A DNA stretch of 64,000 nt from assembly GCA_050012675.1 (NCBI GenBank), contig JBEKGS010000003.1, positions 1 through 64,000 on the forward strand, given 5' to 3'. This DNA comes from Fen-455 sp050012675. Lineage in GTDB: Bacteria > Actinomycetota > Acidimicrobiia > Acidimicrobiales > Bog-793. Shown in pieces: positions 43,804 through 51,769 of this stretch; position 1 is the first letter of the stretch; every line of letters starts with the position of its first letter. The notes below the pieces were generated by a model. That model did no database searches, was not told the DNA's origin, and was given only the letters and a program-made list of their open reading frames with translations. Made by a program: the position numbers and the translations under genes.

Positions 43804-44718
43804 ATGGGTGCACTCGAGGGCAGGGTTGCGATCATCACCGGTGCGGGCCGCGGGATCGGCCGGGAGCACGCGCTCTTGTTCGCCAGCGAGGGCGCAAAGG
43901 TCGTTGTCAACGATGTCGGATGGCCACTCAACGGCTCGGAGGATGACCGGACGGTGGCTCAGCGCGTCGTCGACGAGATCAAAGAGATGGGCGGCGAGGC
44001 GGTCGCCAACACCGAGGACGTGGCCGACTGGGAGGGTGGCCGCCGCTTGGTGAGCGCCGCCGTCGAGGCGTTCGGAGACCTCCACGTGCTCGTGAACAAC
44101 GCCGGCATCATCCGCGACAGGGTCCTCGTGAACATGACCGAGGCGGAGTGGGACCTTGTGATGCACGTCGACCTCAACGGCCATTTCGTCCCGACCCGCT
44201 GGGCCGCGACCTATTGGCGCGAGCAGTCCAAAGCGGGCCGCCCGGTCAGCGCGGCAGTCGTCAACACCTCTTCGACCTCAGGGCTTTTGGGCAATCCCGG
44301 CCAGTCGAACTACGGGACGGCCAAAGCGGGGATCGCAGCCTTCACCGTGATAGCCGCACAGGAGCTCTCCCGTTACGGCGTGCGGGTAAACGCCATCGTG
44401 CCGGCTGCGAGGTCGCGGATCACCCAGTCGACACCGGGCCTGTCCGACATCGTGCAGCCCCCTGGCGACGCGGGCGTCTTCGACTCCTGGGACCCCGGCA
44501 ACGTGTCGCCCGTCGCCGCTTATCTCTGCAGCGATCTCTGTCCTTTCACAGGCAAGGTCTTTTTCGTCCAAGGCGGCAGGGTGCAGTACTTCCAGCCCTG
44601 GACGCTCGCGGGAGAGATCGACAAGGGTGCCCGCTGGACCGTGGACGAGCTGGCGGCCGAGGTGCCCAAGATCCTCGGTCACGTGAGCGCCCCGACCGGG
44701 ACCCCGTCGACGAGGTAG
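43804..44718 (+). CDS. Short-chain dehydrogenase/reductase
   Basis: NAD(P)-dependent SDR, 304 aa. Cofactor loop TGAGRGIGREHAL, NNAGIIRD, catalytic Ser in NTSSTSGLLG and the YGTAK motif of the active site. The sequence resembles the (3R)-hydroxyacyl-CoA dehydrogenase part of multifunctional MFE-2 type enzymes, and a minus-strand SCP2 protein lies next door; both features suggest fatty acid or sterol metabolism. ATG at 43804 has AAGGAAGGG 7 nt upstream. Confidence 0.87.
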   Translation: MGALEGRVAIITGAGRGIGREHALLFASEGAKVVVNDVGWPLNGSEDDRTVAQRVVDEIKEMGGEAVANTEDVADWEGGRRLVSAAVEAFGDLHVLVNNAGIIRDRVLVNMTEAEWDLVMHVDLNGHFVPTRWAATYWREQSKAGRPVSAAVVNTSSTSGLLGNPGQSNYGTAKAGIAAFTVIAAQELSRYGVRVNAIVPAARSRITQSTPGLSDIVQPPGDAGVFDSWDPGNVSPVAAYLCSDLCPFTGKVFFVQGGRVQYFQPWTLAGEIDKGARWTVDELAAEVPKILGHVSAPTGTPSTR

Positions 44719-44744
44719 CGACCGGCGAGTACGCCAGCCGGCGG

Positions 44745-45152
44745 CTACTCGGTGATCTCGCGGACGCGGGCCGCCAGCTCCTGGTGCCCGGGGTCGATCG
44801 GCGTGGTCTGAAGGGCTAGCAGCATCGTCATGTCCCCGTCGATCTTGATACGTCCGGACATGAATGCCTGCATGGCGGCCTGGGCGTCCCCGTCGACGAG
44901 GATGGCCTTCGCCGTTTCGTAGTCCAGGGTCACAGTCAAGTCGGGTGAGTCGAGGTGACCGGTGTCCACGATGAGTTCTCCCGAGCTCGTGTCCACGTGC
45001 GCTTCCACGGTCCCGTCTCCGAGCGGGGACTGGGTGAGGACGAGATTCATGCGCACACTTTGAGCCGGGGCAGTGGGCTCGGTCACGAGCTCGTCGTGCA
45101 GGCGCTTTACCTCGGCGGTCCACTCGTCACTCAAGAACAGCAGTTTGTCCAC
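44745..45152 (-). CDS. SCP2 sterol-binding-type protein
   Basis: 135-aa single SCP2 domain. It shows the usual alternation of strands (MNLVLTQSPLGDGTVEAHVD, DLTVTLDYETAKAILVDGD) and the amphipathic FMSGRIKIDGDMTMLLAL near the C-terminus. Proteins of this family bind lipids or acyl-CoAs in a hydrophobic tunnel. It starts GTG with GAGGAG about 6 nt upstream. Convergent with the SDR gene and divergent from the esterase. Confidence 0.8.
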   Translation of the reverse strand: MDKLLFLSDEWTAEVKRLHDELVTEPTAPAQSVRMNLVLTQSPLGDGTVEAHVDTSSGELIVDTGHLDSPDLTVTLDYETAKAILVDGDAQAAMQAFMSGRIKIDGDMTMLLALQTTPIDPGHQELAARVREITE

Positions 45153-45228
45153 GTCAGCTCCTCGTTCCCGGCCCCGTCGGCTCGCAGAGCGGACACTATC
45201 GGCTTGGGAGCCTTCCCGAAGGGCCGGG

Positions 45229-45234
45229 TACGAT
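45229..45234 (+). promoter_or_regulatory. Candidate -10 element for the leaderless esterase-gatCAB unit
   Basis: TACGAT followed by exactly 6 nt and the GTG at 45241. Confidence 0.55.
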
Positions 45235-45240
45235 GCTCAC

Positions 45241-45999
45241 GTGCCAACCGCGATCCTTGCCGGTGCCGAACCTTTCTCTGCCGCCGGCGGTAAGACGGGC
45301 GTCGTTGTGCTCCACGGTTTCACCGGGAGCCCGCAGTCGCTGCGGCCTTTTGCGCGAGCGCTCGCGGCCGCCGGGTTCACCGTCGAGCTTCCCTTGCTGC
45401 CAGGGCATGGAACCAGCGTGGAGGACATGGTCCCGACACGTTGGTCCGACTGGTCCGCGACGGCCGAAACCGCCTACCGCGACGTGGCCGGCCGGTGCGA
45501 GCACGTCTTCGTGGCCGGGCTGTCCATGGGCGGGTCGCTCGCGATATGGCTCGCCGAGCGCCATCCGGAGATCGCCGGCATCATCGTGATCAACCCGTTG
45601 GTCGACCCACCGGCTTCGACATTCCGCGACATGCTGTCAGGCATGGTCGAAGAAGGCGGCGTCTCGGTTCCCGCGATAGGTTCCGACGTCGCCATGCCCG
45701 GCTCCCCCGAATCCGCCTACAACGCCTCGCCGATCGAGCCGATGCTGTCGATGTTCGAGGGCGTCGACGAGATCGCCGCCCATCTCGGCGATCTCCGCTG
45801 CCCGGTCCTGCTCTTGTCCAGCCGGACCGACCATGTGGTGCCGCCCGAGTCCGGCGACGTGCTCGCCGCGGGGGCGGCCGGTCCGCTCGAGCGGGTCTTT
45901 CTCGAGCGCAGCTTCCATGTCGCCACCCTCGACTACGACGCCCGGGAGATCGAAGCGCGCGCCGTTGGCTTCGTGGCCAGGGTGGGAGCGCTGTTGTGA
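45241..45999 (+). CDS. Alpha/beta-hydrolase, carboxylesterase (Est30-like)
   Basis: 252-aa cytosolic esterase or monoacylglycerol lipase-like protein. VVVLHGFTGSPQSLRPFA holds the oxyanion region, VAGLSMGGSLAIWLAE the nucleophilic Ser, SSRTDHVVPP the Asp and RSFHVATLDYD the His. It starts GTG with TACGAT 6 nt upstream. Its stop overlaps the gatC GTG, so it heads a four-gene unit with gatCAB, although no functional link to tRNA amidation is known. Confidence 0.88.
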   Translation: MPTAILAGAEPFSAAGGKTGVVVLHGFTGSPQSLRPFARALAAAGFTVELPLLPGHGTSVEDMVPTRWSDWSATAETAYRDVAGRCEHVFVAGLSMGGSLAIWLAERHPEIAGIIVINPLVDPPASTFRDMLSGMVEEGGVSVPAIGSDVAMPGSPESAYNASPIEPMLSMFEGVDEIAAHLGDLRCPVLLLSSRTDHVVPPESGDVLAAGAAGPLERVFLERSFHVATLDYDAREIEARAVGFVARVGALL

Positions 46000-46307
46000 G
46001 CGAGACCGAGCGGCGCATCTCGCCCGAAGACGTCCGTCATGTGGCCCGCCTTGCCCGCCTGGCCCTCGATGACGACGAGATCGGGCTCTACGCCTCGCAG
46101 CTGTCGGCGATCCTCGAGCACGTGGACGCCGTGCGCCGTCTCGACACGGCCAACGTCCCGCCGACGGCCCACCCGTTCCCGGTCGAGAACGTGCTCCGCG
46201 ACGACGCCGTGACCGCCAGCCTGGACCGGGCGACCGTCCTCGCCCAGGCTCCGCTCGCCGAGTCCGACTGCTTCCGGGTTCCCCGCATAATGGGCGAAGC
46301 GCCGTGA
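45996..46307 (+). CDS. gatC: Asp/Glu-tRNA amidotransferase subunit C
   Basis: Small subunit of the GatCAB amidotransferase that stabilises GatA, 103 aa. ISPEDVRHVARLARLALDDDE and LSAILEHVDAVRRLDTANVPPT match the family, and the end DCFRVPRIMGE is typical. GTG at 45996 overlaps the esterase stop; its stop overlaps gatA. Confidence 0.94.
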   Translation: MSETERRISPEDVRHVARLARLALDDDEIGLYASQLSAILEHVDAVRRLDTANVPPTAHPFPVENVLRDDAVTASLDRATVLAQAPLAESDCFRVPRIMGEAP

Positions 46308-47773
46308 CCTCCAGCCGGGGTCCCGAGTTCCCTTCCCTGGTCGACATCGCCGCCTCGGTCCGTTCGGGCGAGCGCAGTGCCCGGGCGGTCCTGGCGCAAT
46401 CGCTCGGTCGTGTCCGCGACCTCGAGGGAGATCTGCACTGCTTCAACGAGGTGACACTCGAGGCGGCAGAGGCAGATGCCGACGCCGTCGATCAGATGGT
46501 GAGATCGGGTCTGGACCCGGGACCGCTCGCCGGAGTGCCCGTGGCGCTGAAGGACAACCTCTGCACCGTCGGTGTCCCCACGACCTGTTCCTCGAGGATC
46601 CTCGAGGGGTGGCTCCCTCCCTACGACGCGACGGTCGTGACCCGGCTGCGGCTCGCGGGTGCGATCCCGATCGGCAAGACCAACCTCGACGAGTTCGCGA
46701 TGGGCTCCTCGACGGAGAACTCCGCCTTCGGCCCGACCCGGAACCCCTGGGACATCACGCGGGTTCCAGGCGGTTCTTCGGGCGGGAGCGCCGCCGCGGT
46801 CGCTTGTGGCATGGTTCCCCTCTCGTTCGGCTCCGACACGGGCGGGTCGATCCGCCAGCCTGCGGCGCTGTGCGGGATCGTCGGGGTGAAGCCGACTTAC
46901 GGCGTGGTCTCGCGTTACGGGCTGATCGCGTTCGCCAGCTCGCTCGACCAGATCGGCCCGTTCGCGACGACCGTCGCGGACGCGGCACTCGGCCTCGAGG
47001 TCGTCGCCGGCCACGATCCGATGGACTCGACCTCGCTCGAGCGGCCGGCGCCGAGCCTGCTCGCCTCGCTCGGCGACGGCGTCTCGGGGCTGCGCATAGG
47101 GATCATCGACGACTTCTTGTCGGACGTGTCGCCCGAGTGCGGGGCCGCGGTGATCGCGGCGGCGGAGGCGTTGGCGGCGGCAGGCGCCGAGGTGGACCGC
47201 GTCAAGATCCCAGAGCTGCTGCTCGGACTGCCTGCCTACTACCTGATCGCCCCCGCCGAGGCCTCCTCCAACCTCTCCCGTTACGACGGTGTCCGCTACG
47301 GCCTTCGCGTGGATGGTCCCGACGCCGAGACGATGAACGCCCGGACACGCGGTGAGGGCTTCGGGCCCGAAGTGAAGCGGCGCATCATGATCGGGACCTA
47401 TGCACTGTCGGCCGGCTACTACGACGCCTACTACGGCCAGGCGCAGAAGGCCCGAACGATCGTCATCCGGGCGTTCGAGGCGGCGTACCGGAACTTTGAC
47501 GTGCTGTTGACGCCGACGACCCCGTCGGTGGCCTTCCCCTTCGGCTCCAAGGTCGACGACCCGATCGAGATGTACCTGTGCGACCTGTGCTCCATCCCCT
47601 CGAGCCTGGCCGGCCACCCGGCTGCCAGCGTGCCGTTCGCGCTGAGCCCTGAGGGGCTCCCGATCGGGGTGCAGGTACTGGCCCCCGCTCTCGGCGAAGT
47701 CCAGATGATGCGCGTAGCGGCGAGCCTGGAACAGGCCGCGCCGCCCGGAGCGCGGGGACCGGTGACGCCGTGA
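46304..47773 (+). CDS. gatA: Asp/Glu-tRNA amidotransferase subunit A
   Basis: Glutaminase subunit that releases ammonia for amidation of Glu-tRNA-Gln and Asp-tRNA-Asn, 489 aa. It is an amidase-signature enzyme: Lys in VALKDNLCT, cis-Ser region SFGSDTGGSIRQPA and the GGSSGGSAAAVA loop. GTG start, coupled to gatC and gatB by GTGA overlaps. Confidence 0.97.
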   Translation: MTSSRGPEFPSLVDIAASVRSGERSARAVLAQSLGRVRDLEGDLHCFNEVTLEAAEADADAVDQMVRSGLDPGPLAGVPVALKDNLCTVGVPTTCSSRILEGWLPPYDATVVTRLRLAGAIPIGKTNLDEFAMGSSTENSAFGPTRNPWDITRVPGGSSGGSAAAVACGMVPLSFGSDTGGSIRQPAALCGIVGVKPTYGVVSRYGLIAFASSLDQIGPFATTVADAALGLEVVAGHDPMDSTSLERPAPSLLASLGDGVSGLRIGIIDDFLSDVSPECGAAVIAAAEALAAAGAEVDRVKIPELLLGLPAYYLIAPAEASSNLSRYDGVRYGLRVDGPDAETMNARTRGEGFGPEVKRRIMIGTYALSAGYYDAYYGQAQKARTIVIRAFEAAYRNFDVLLTPTTPSVAFPFGSKVDDPIEMYLCDLCSIPSSLAGHPAASVPFALSPEGLPIGVQVLAPALGEVQMMRVAASLEQAAPPGARGPVTP

Positions 47774-49212
47774 CCGACTACGAAACAGTTGTCGGCCTCG
47801 AGGTCCACTGCGAGCTGTCCACCGCCACCAAGCTGTTCTGCGGGTGCCGCAACGCCTTCGGCGAGGCCCCGAACACAAACATCTGCCCGGTCTGCCTCGG
47901 GCTGCCCGGCTCGCTCCCGGTCATCAACCGCCGGGCGGTCGAGCTCGCCTTGAGGATCGGGGCGGCGCTCAACTGCAAGCCGCAGCGCTCGATCTTCCAC
48001 CGCAAGAACTACTTCTATCCCGATATGCCCAAGGACTACCAGATCAGCCAGTACGACGAGCCGATCAACCTCGACGGCTTTCTGGAGCTGCCCGACGGCT
48101 CGCGCATCGGCATCGAGCGGGCGCACATGGAAGAGGACACCGGCAAGACGACCCACGTCGGCGGCGGCGGTCGCATCCACGAGGCGAGCCACTCGCTGGT
48201 CGACTACAACCGGGCCGGGGTTCCGCTCGTCGAGATCGTCTCCCGCCCTGACATCCGCTCGGCGGTTCAGGCCCGCGCCTATGTCGACGAGCTGCGGTCG
48301 ATCCTCGTGGCCACAGGGGCCTCGGACGGCCGGATGGAGGAGGGCTCCCTCCGCGTCGACGCCAACGTCTCGGTGCGGCCGGTGGACGCGACCAGCTACG
48401 GCACGCGTTGCGAGGTCAAGAACCTGAACTCGCTGCGCTCCCTCGAGCGTGCCATCGACTACGAGGTGGCACGTCAGATCGAGCTGCTCGAATCCGGGCA
48501 ACGGGTGTCACAACAGACCCGGCACTGGGACGAGGCGGACGGGAGCACACATGCGCTGCGTTCCAAGGAGGAGGCGAACGACTACCGCTACTTCCCGGAG
48601 CCCGACCTGACACCACTCGTGCCCGACGAGCACCTCTTGGCGGCCGCCGCCGAGGGCGTCGGCCCGATGCCGGCAGAGCGCCGCCGCCGCCTGTCGCAGC
48701 TGCTGAGCGTCAACACCGAGCTGGCCACGCGACGCGACGGTTCGACAGACCAGGTCGTGACCGTGGTCGATCTCGGTCTCGACGACCTCGTCATGGGCGC
48801 CGTCAAGGCCGGTGCCGACCCGCGCCTCGCCCTCGCGCGGGCGGCGAACGAAGCAGCTGCCAGCCCGGCTGAAGCCAAGAGGCTCGACCCGGTGGCCTTC
48901 GCGGCGCTGGTGAAGATGGAGTCCTCGGGCCAGCTCTCGGCGACCCAGTCCAAAGAGGTGCTCGCCGAGCTCTTGGCGAACGGCGGGGACCCGGCGAAGA
49001 TCGCCTCGCGCCTCGGTTACGAGGCGATGGACCAGGCGGCGCTCGATTCGATGGTCGACGACGTCATCGCCTCCAACCCCGAGGCGTGGCAGCGCTACTG
49101 CGACGGTGACGAGAAGGTTGCGCAGTTCCTCCTCGGCCAGGTCATGCGCTCATCGAGGGGTCGGGCGAACGGCAAGCTGGTCGCGGCGAGCTTCGCAGCC
49201 CGGCGCGCCTGA
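47770..49212 (+). CDS. gatB: Asp/Glu-tRNA amidotransferase subunit B
   Basis: Kinase/transamidase subunit, 480 aa. VVGLEVHCELSTATKLFCGC with zinc-type cysteines (CGCRN…CPVC), PGSLPVINRRAVE, RKNYFYPDMPKDYQISQYD, and the C-terminal GatB/YqeY helical domain ending RANGKLVAA. GatCAB implies that this organism makes Gln-tRNA and/or Asn-tRNA by the indirect route. Confidence 0.97.
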   Translation: MTDYETVVGLEVHCELSTATKLFCGCRNAFGEAPNTNICPVCLGLPGSLPVINRRAVELALRIGAALNCKPQRSIFHRKNYFYPDMPKDYQISQYDEPINLDGFLELPDGSRIGIERAHMEEDTGKTTHVGGGGRIHEASHSLVDYNRAGVPLVEIVSRPDIRSAVQARAYVDELRSILVATGASDGRMEEGSLRVDANVSVRPVDATSYGTRCEVKNLNSLRSLERAIDYEVARQIELLESGQRVSQQTRHWDEADGSTHALRSKEEANDYRYFPEPDLTPLVPDEHLLAAAAEGVGPMPAERRRRLSQLLSVNTELATRRDGSTDQVVTVVDLGLDDLVMGAVKAGADPRLALARAANEAAASPAEAKRLDPVAFAALVKMESSGQLSATQSKEVLAELLANGGDPAKIASRLGYEAMDQAALDSMVDDVIASNPEAWQRYCDGDEKVAQFLLGQVMRSSRGRANGKLVAASFAARRA

Positions 49213-49276
49213 GCTCCGTTCGAGCACGCCCGGGCCAACGACGAGGCGCTTCGCGAATACCGGGACACGAGAGGCG

Positions 49277-49720
49277 ATGTCGGACACCTGCATCATCTGC
49301 CAGGAGCAGGCGGGGGAAGTGGAGGTCCCGGGCGGCTACCTGCTCGAGGACGAGGACGTGGTCGCCTTCCACGTGCCGCCCCTTTCCGACAGGACCTGCT
49401 ACCTCGGGCATCTCCTCGTGACGCCACGAAGGCACTGCCCGGACTTCGCGGGTCTCGACCGGCACGAGGCCCAAGCCGTCGGAGCGGCCATTGCGACCTG
49501 TTCGGCGGCCCTCAAAAGGCTCGGGACCGAGCGCGTCTACGTCGCGACCATCGGGCACCGCGTCGGCCACCTCCATGTGCACCTGCTTGCCCGTTGGCCT
49601 GGAACGCCCGACGATGTGCCGTGGCACGCCGTGGACGAATGGGACGGAGCCCGCCGCGGCGGCGCGTCCGAGATCGCCTTGCTCGTCGAGTCGCTCCGGG
49701 TTCGGATCGAACCCGCATAG
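49277..49720 (+). CDS. HIT-family protein
   Basis: 147-aa histidine-triad nucleotide hydrolase or transferase. CIICQEQAGEVEV at the N-terminus, LGHLLVTPRRHCPDFAGL in the middle and the triad GHLHVHLLARWPG. The family hydrolyses nucleoside phosphoramidates or dinucleoside polyphosphates; the specific substrate is unknown. It lies 64 nt after gatB. Confidence 0.87.
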   Translation: MSDTCIICQEQAGEVEVPGGYLLEDEDVVAFHVPPLSDRTCYLGHLLVTPRRHCPDFAGLDRHEAQAVGAAIATCSAALKRLGTERVYVATIGHRVGHLHVHLLARWPGTPDDVPWHAVDEWDGARRGGASEIALLVESLRVRIEPA

Positions 49721-49747
49721 CCACCCACGCGCTCGCCTGACTGCCAT

Positions 49748-49753
49748 TAGCTT
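49748..49753 (+). promoter_or_regulatory. Candidate -10 element for leaderless ilvD
   Basis: TAGCTT followed by exactly 6 nt and the ATG at 49760. Confidence 0.5.
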
Positions 49754-49759
49754 GAGGCC

Positions 49760-51451
49760 ATGACCGACAAGATCCGCTCGCTCAAGATCCACAGCCAGGA
49801 CGTGACCGAGGGCTTCCGGCGGGCACCGTCGCGGGCGATGCTGCGTGCAGTCGGCATGACCGACGACGACTTCGACAAGCCCCAGGTGGGTGTCGCCTCC
49901 ACGTGGAACGAAGTGACGCCGTGCAACCTGCCCCTTTCCAGGCTCGCCCAGCGGGCGAAGCAGGGCGTGCGCGCGGCGGGCGGGTTCCCGTTCGAGTTCG
50001 TCTCGATCGCTGTCTCCGACGGGATCGCCATGGGCCACGAAGGAATGCACGCCTCCCTCGTGAGCAGGGAGATCATCGCGGACTCGGTCGAAGCCATGAT
50101 GCACGCGGAGCGCTTTGACGCTTTCGTCGGTCTCGCGGGGTGTGACAAGTCGCTCCCCGGCATGCTCATGGCCGCGGGTCGGCTCGACCTGCCGATGGTG
50201 TTCCTTTACGGCGGCACGATCCTGCCGGGCCGCCTCGGCGATCGTGCCCTTGACGTCGTGTCGGTTTTCGAGGCGGTCGGGGCCTGCTCGGCGGGGACGA
50301 TCGGCCTCGACGAGCTCGAGGCGATAGAGCGCAACGCCTGCCCGACGGAAGGTTCCTGCGCGGGCATGTTCACCGCCAACACCATGGCGTCGGTGGCCGA
50401 AGCCCTCGGGATGGCGCTGCCGGCCGGGGCGGCCGTGCCCGCCGTCGACCGGCGCCGGGACGACCTCGCATACGCCAGCGGCAAGGCGGTGATGGCCCTG
50501 CTCGAAAGAGGCATCCGGCCCCGTCAGATCATGACCAAGGAGGCCTTCGAGAACGCCATCTCCACCGTGATGGCGCTCGGAGGCTCGACCAACGCCGTGC
50601 TCCATCTGCTGGCGATAGCCAACGAGGCGCAGGTCGAGCTCGGCCTCGAGGACTTCTCCCGGATCGGTAGCCGCGTTCCGCACCTGGCGGACATGAAGCC
50701 GCACGGGCGGTATCACATGACAGATCTCGACCGGATCGGCGGGGTTCCGGTGATTCTCCGGGAGCTGTTGCAGGAGGGCCTGCTCCACGGAGACTGCCTC
50801 ACCGTCACGGGCAAGACGATGGCCGAGAACCTTGCCGAGCTCGACCCGCCCGCTCCCGACGGGTCGGTCGTGCGCAGCTTCGGCACGCCGATCCACGCGG
50901 ACGGGGGGATCGCGATCCTGAGCGGGTCGCTCGCGCCGAAGGGCGCCGTCGTGAAGGTGGCCGGAATCGACGGCGAGCTCGCCTTCACGGGCCGGGCGCG
51001 CGTCTTCGACGGTGAAGCAGCCGCCATGGAGGCCATCCTCGCCGGCACGATCACGCCCGGGACAGTGGTGGTCGTCCGCTACGAAGGCCCCAAGGGCGGT
51101 CCCGGGATGCGCGAGATGCTGGCCGTGACCGGGGCCATGACCGGTGCCGGGCGCGGTGGAGACTGCGCGCTCGTCACAGATGGTCGCTTCTCCGGGGGCA
51201 CGCAGGGCTTCTGCGTCGGGCACGTGGCTCCCGAGGCGGCCGTCGGCGGCCCCATCGCCCTTGTCGAGGACGGTGACCGTATCGTCCTCGACGCCCACGA
51301 CGGCCGCTTGGACGTGGCGGTCGAGCCGGCCGAGCTCGAACGCCGACGCGATCAGTGGAAGCCACCCGTCCCGCGTTACCCGACAGGAGTCCTCGCCAAG
51401 TACGCCCGCCTTGTCGTGGGGGCCGAAAGAGGCGCCATCACCGAGCCATAG
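49760..51451 (+). CDS. ilvD: Dihydroxy-acid dehydratase
   Basis: Iron-sulfur dehydratase of valine, isoleucine and leucine synthesis, 563 aa. Cluster-binding cysteines are visible in TPCNLPLSRLA, VGLAGCDKSLPGM and EGSCAGMFTANTMAS; the C-terminal GRFSGGTQGFCVGHVAPEA carries the catalytic Ser region. It has its own TAGCTT-plus-6 start signal and is separated from ilvBNC by a 318-nt leader. Confidence 0.97.
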   Translation: MTDKIRSLKIHSQDVTEGFRRAPSRAMLRAVGMTDDDFDKPQVGVASTWNEVTPCNLPLSRLAQRAKQGVRAAGGFPFEFVSIAVSDGIAMGHEGMHASLVSREIIADSVEAMMHAERFDAFVGLAGCDKSLPGMLMAAGRLDLPMVFLYGGTILPGRLGDRALDVVSVFEAVGACSAGTIGLDELEAIERNACPTEGSCAGMFTANTMASVAEALGMALPAGAAVPAVDRRRDDLAYASGKAVMALLERGIRPRQIMTKEAFENAISTVMALGGSTNAVLHLLAIANEAQVELGLEDFSRIGSRVPHLADMKPHGRYHMTDLDRIGGVPVILRELLQEGLLHGDCLTVTGKTMAENLAELDPPAPDGSVVRSFGTPIHADGGIAILSGSLAPKGAVVKVAGIDGELAFTGRARVFDGEAAAMEAILAGTITPGTVVVVRYEGPKGGPGMREMLAVTGAMTGAGRGGDCALVTDGRFSGGTQGFCVGHVAPEAAVGGPIALVEDGDRIVLDAHDGRLDVAVEPAELERRRDQWKPPVPRYPTGVLAKYARLVVGAERGAITEP

Positions 51452-51575
51452 CGGCCGTGAGCCTGCTCTCCACGCCCGCCGGCAACGGACCCGAGCCCCT
51501 CGGGAGAGCGCCGGCCGTGGTCTCGCCGTGACCGAAGGTTGCGCCCGGCGGCCTGGCCTGCAAGACTTAGGCCTG

Positions 51576-51611
51576 ATGCCCGCGAACGACTGCCTCGTAC
51601 TTATTACCTAG
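51576..51611 (+). CDS. Attenuation leader peptide for ilvBNC (11 aa)
   Basis: ATG-started frame encoding MPANDCLVLIT and a TAG stop. Positions 7-10 are Leu-Val-Leu-Ile, exactly the amino acids made through this operon, and they are spelled CTC GTA CTT ATT; GTA, CTT and ATT are uncommon choices in this GC-rich sequence. A hairpin and a terminator follow within 65 nt. The frame is open upstream (GTG at 51528 in phase), so a longer leader is possible. Function as a leucine/valine/isoleucine sensor is inferred. Confidence 0.65.
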   Translation: MPANDCLVLIT

Positions 51612-51641
51612 AGCGCGGCACCGTTTGCGGTTCTGCGCCTG

Positions 51642-51673
51642 CGACCTCCCCAAAGGGGAGGTCGTTTCATTTT
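51642..51673 (+). terminator. Attenuator terminator upstream of ilvB
   Basis: CGACCTCCCC, loop AAA, GGGGAGGTCG: a perfect 10-bp stem followed by TTTCATTTT. It lies inside the leader about 100 nt before ilvB, so it must be conditional. Confidence 0.8.
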
Positions 51674-51769
51674 CCGGCACCGGCGCACCGGGCAGCGAAG
51701 AAGCGAATCAGCGACACGGCACTGACCACCACCCCCAGACCCGACGAACGAGAGTGAGAGGTAGCCCCG

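Larger units (their letters stand above)
51452..51769 (+). promoter_or_regulatory. ilvB leader region with attenuator
   Basis: The 318-nt gap between ilvD and ilvB contains no other gene than a tiny leader frame (51576-51611). A possible promoter is TTGCGC (51539-51544), 17 nt, AAGACT (51562-51567), placing the transcript start at about the leader ATG. A hairpin centred on ACCG-TTTG-CGGT (51620-51631), flanked by GCGC arms (51613-51616 and 51635-51638), follows the leader stop, then comes the terminator at 51642-51673. From there to the RBS region GTGAGAGGTAG nothing else is evident. Confidence 0.65.

Noticed and set aside
49142..51298. 718-codon open frame on the minus strand opposite gatB, the HIT gene and ilvD
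   Set aside because: It lies antisense to three clearly recognised genes, has no family motif, and is rich in Arg, Gly, Asp and His, as expected of a shadow frame in GC-rich DNA.
51452..51769. T-box or other riboswitch for ilvB
   Set aside because: No T-box sequence or specifier loop is visible; the short Leu/Val/Ile frame with a terminator fits attenuation better.
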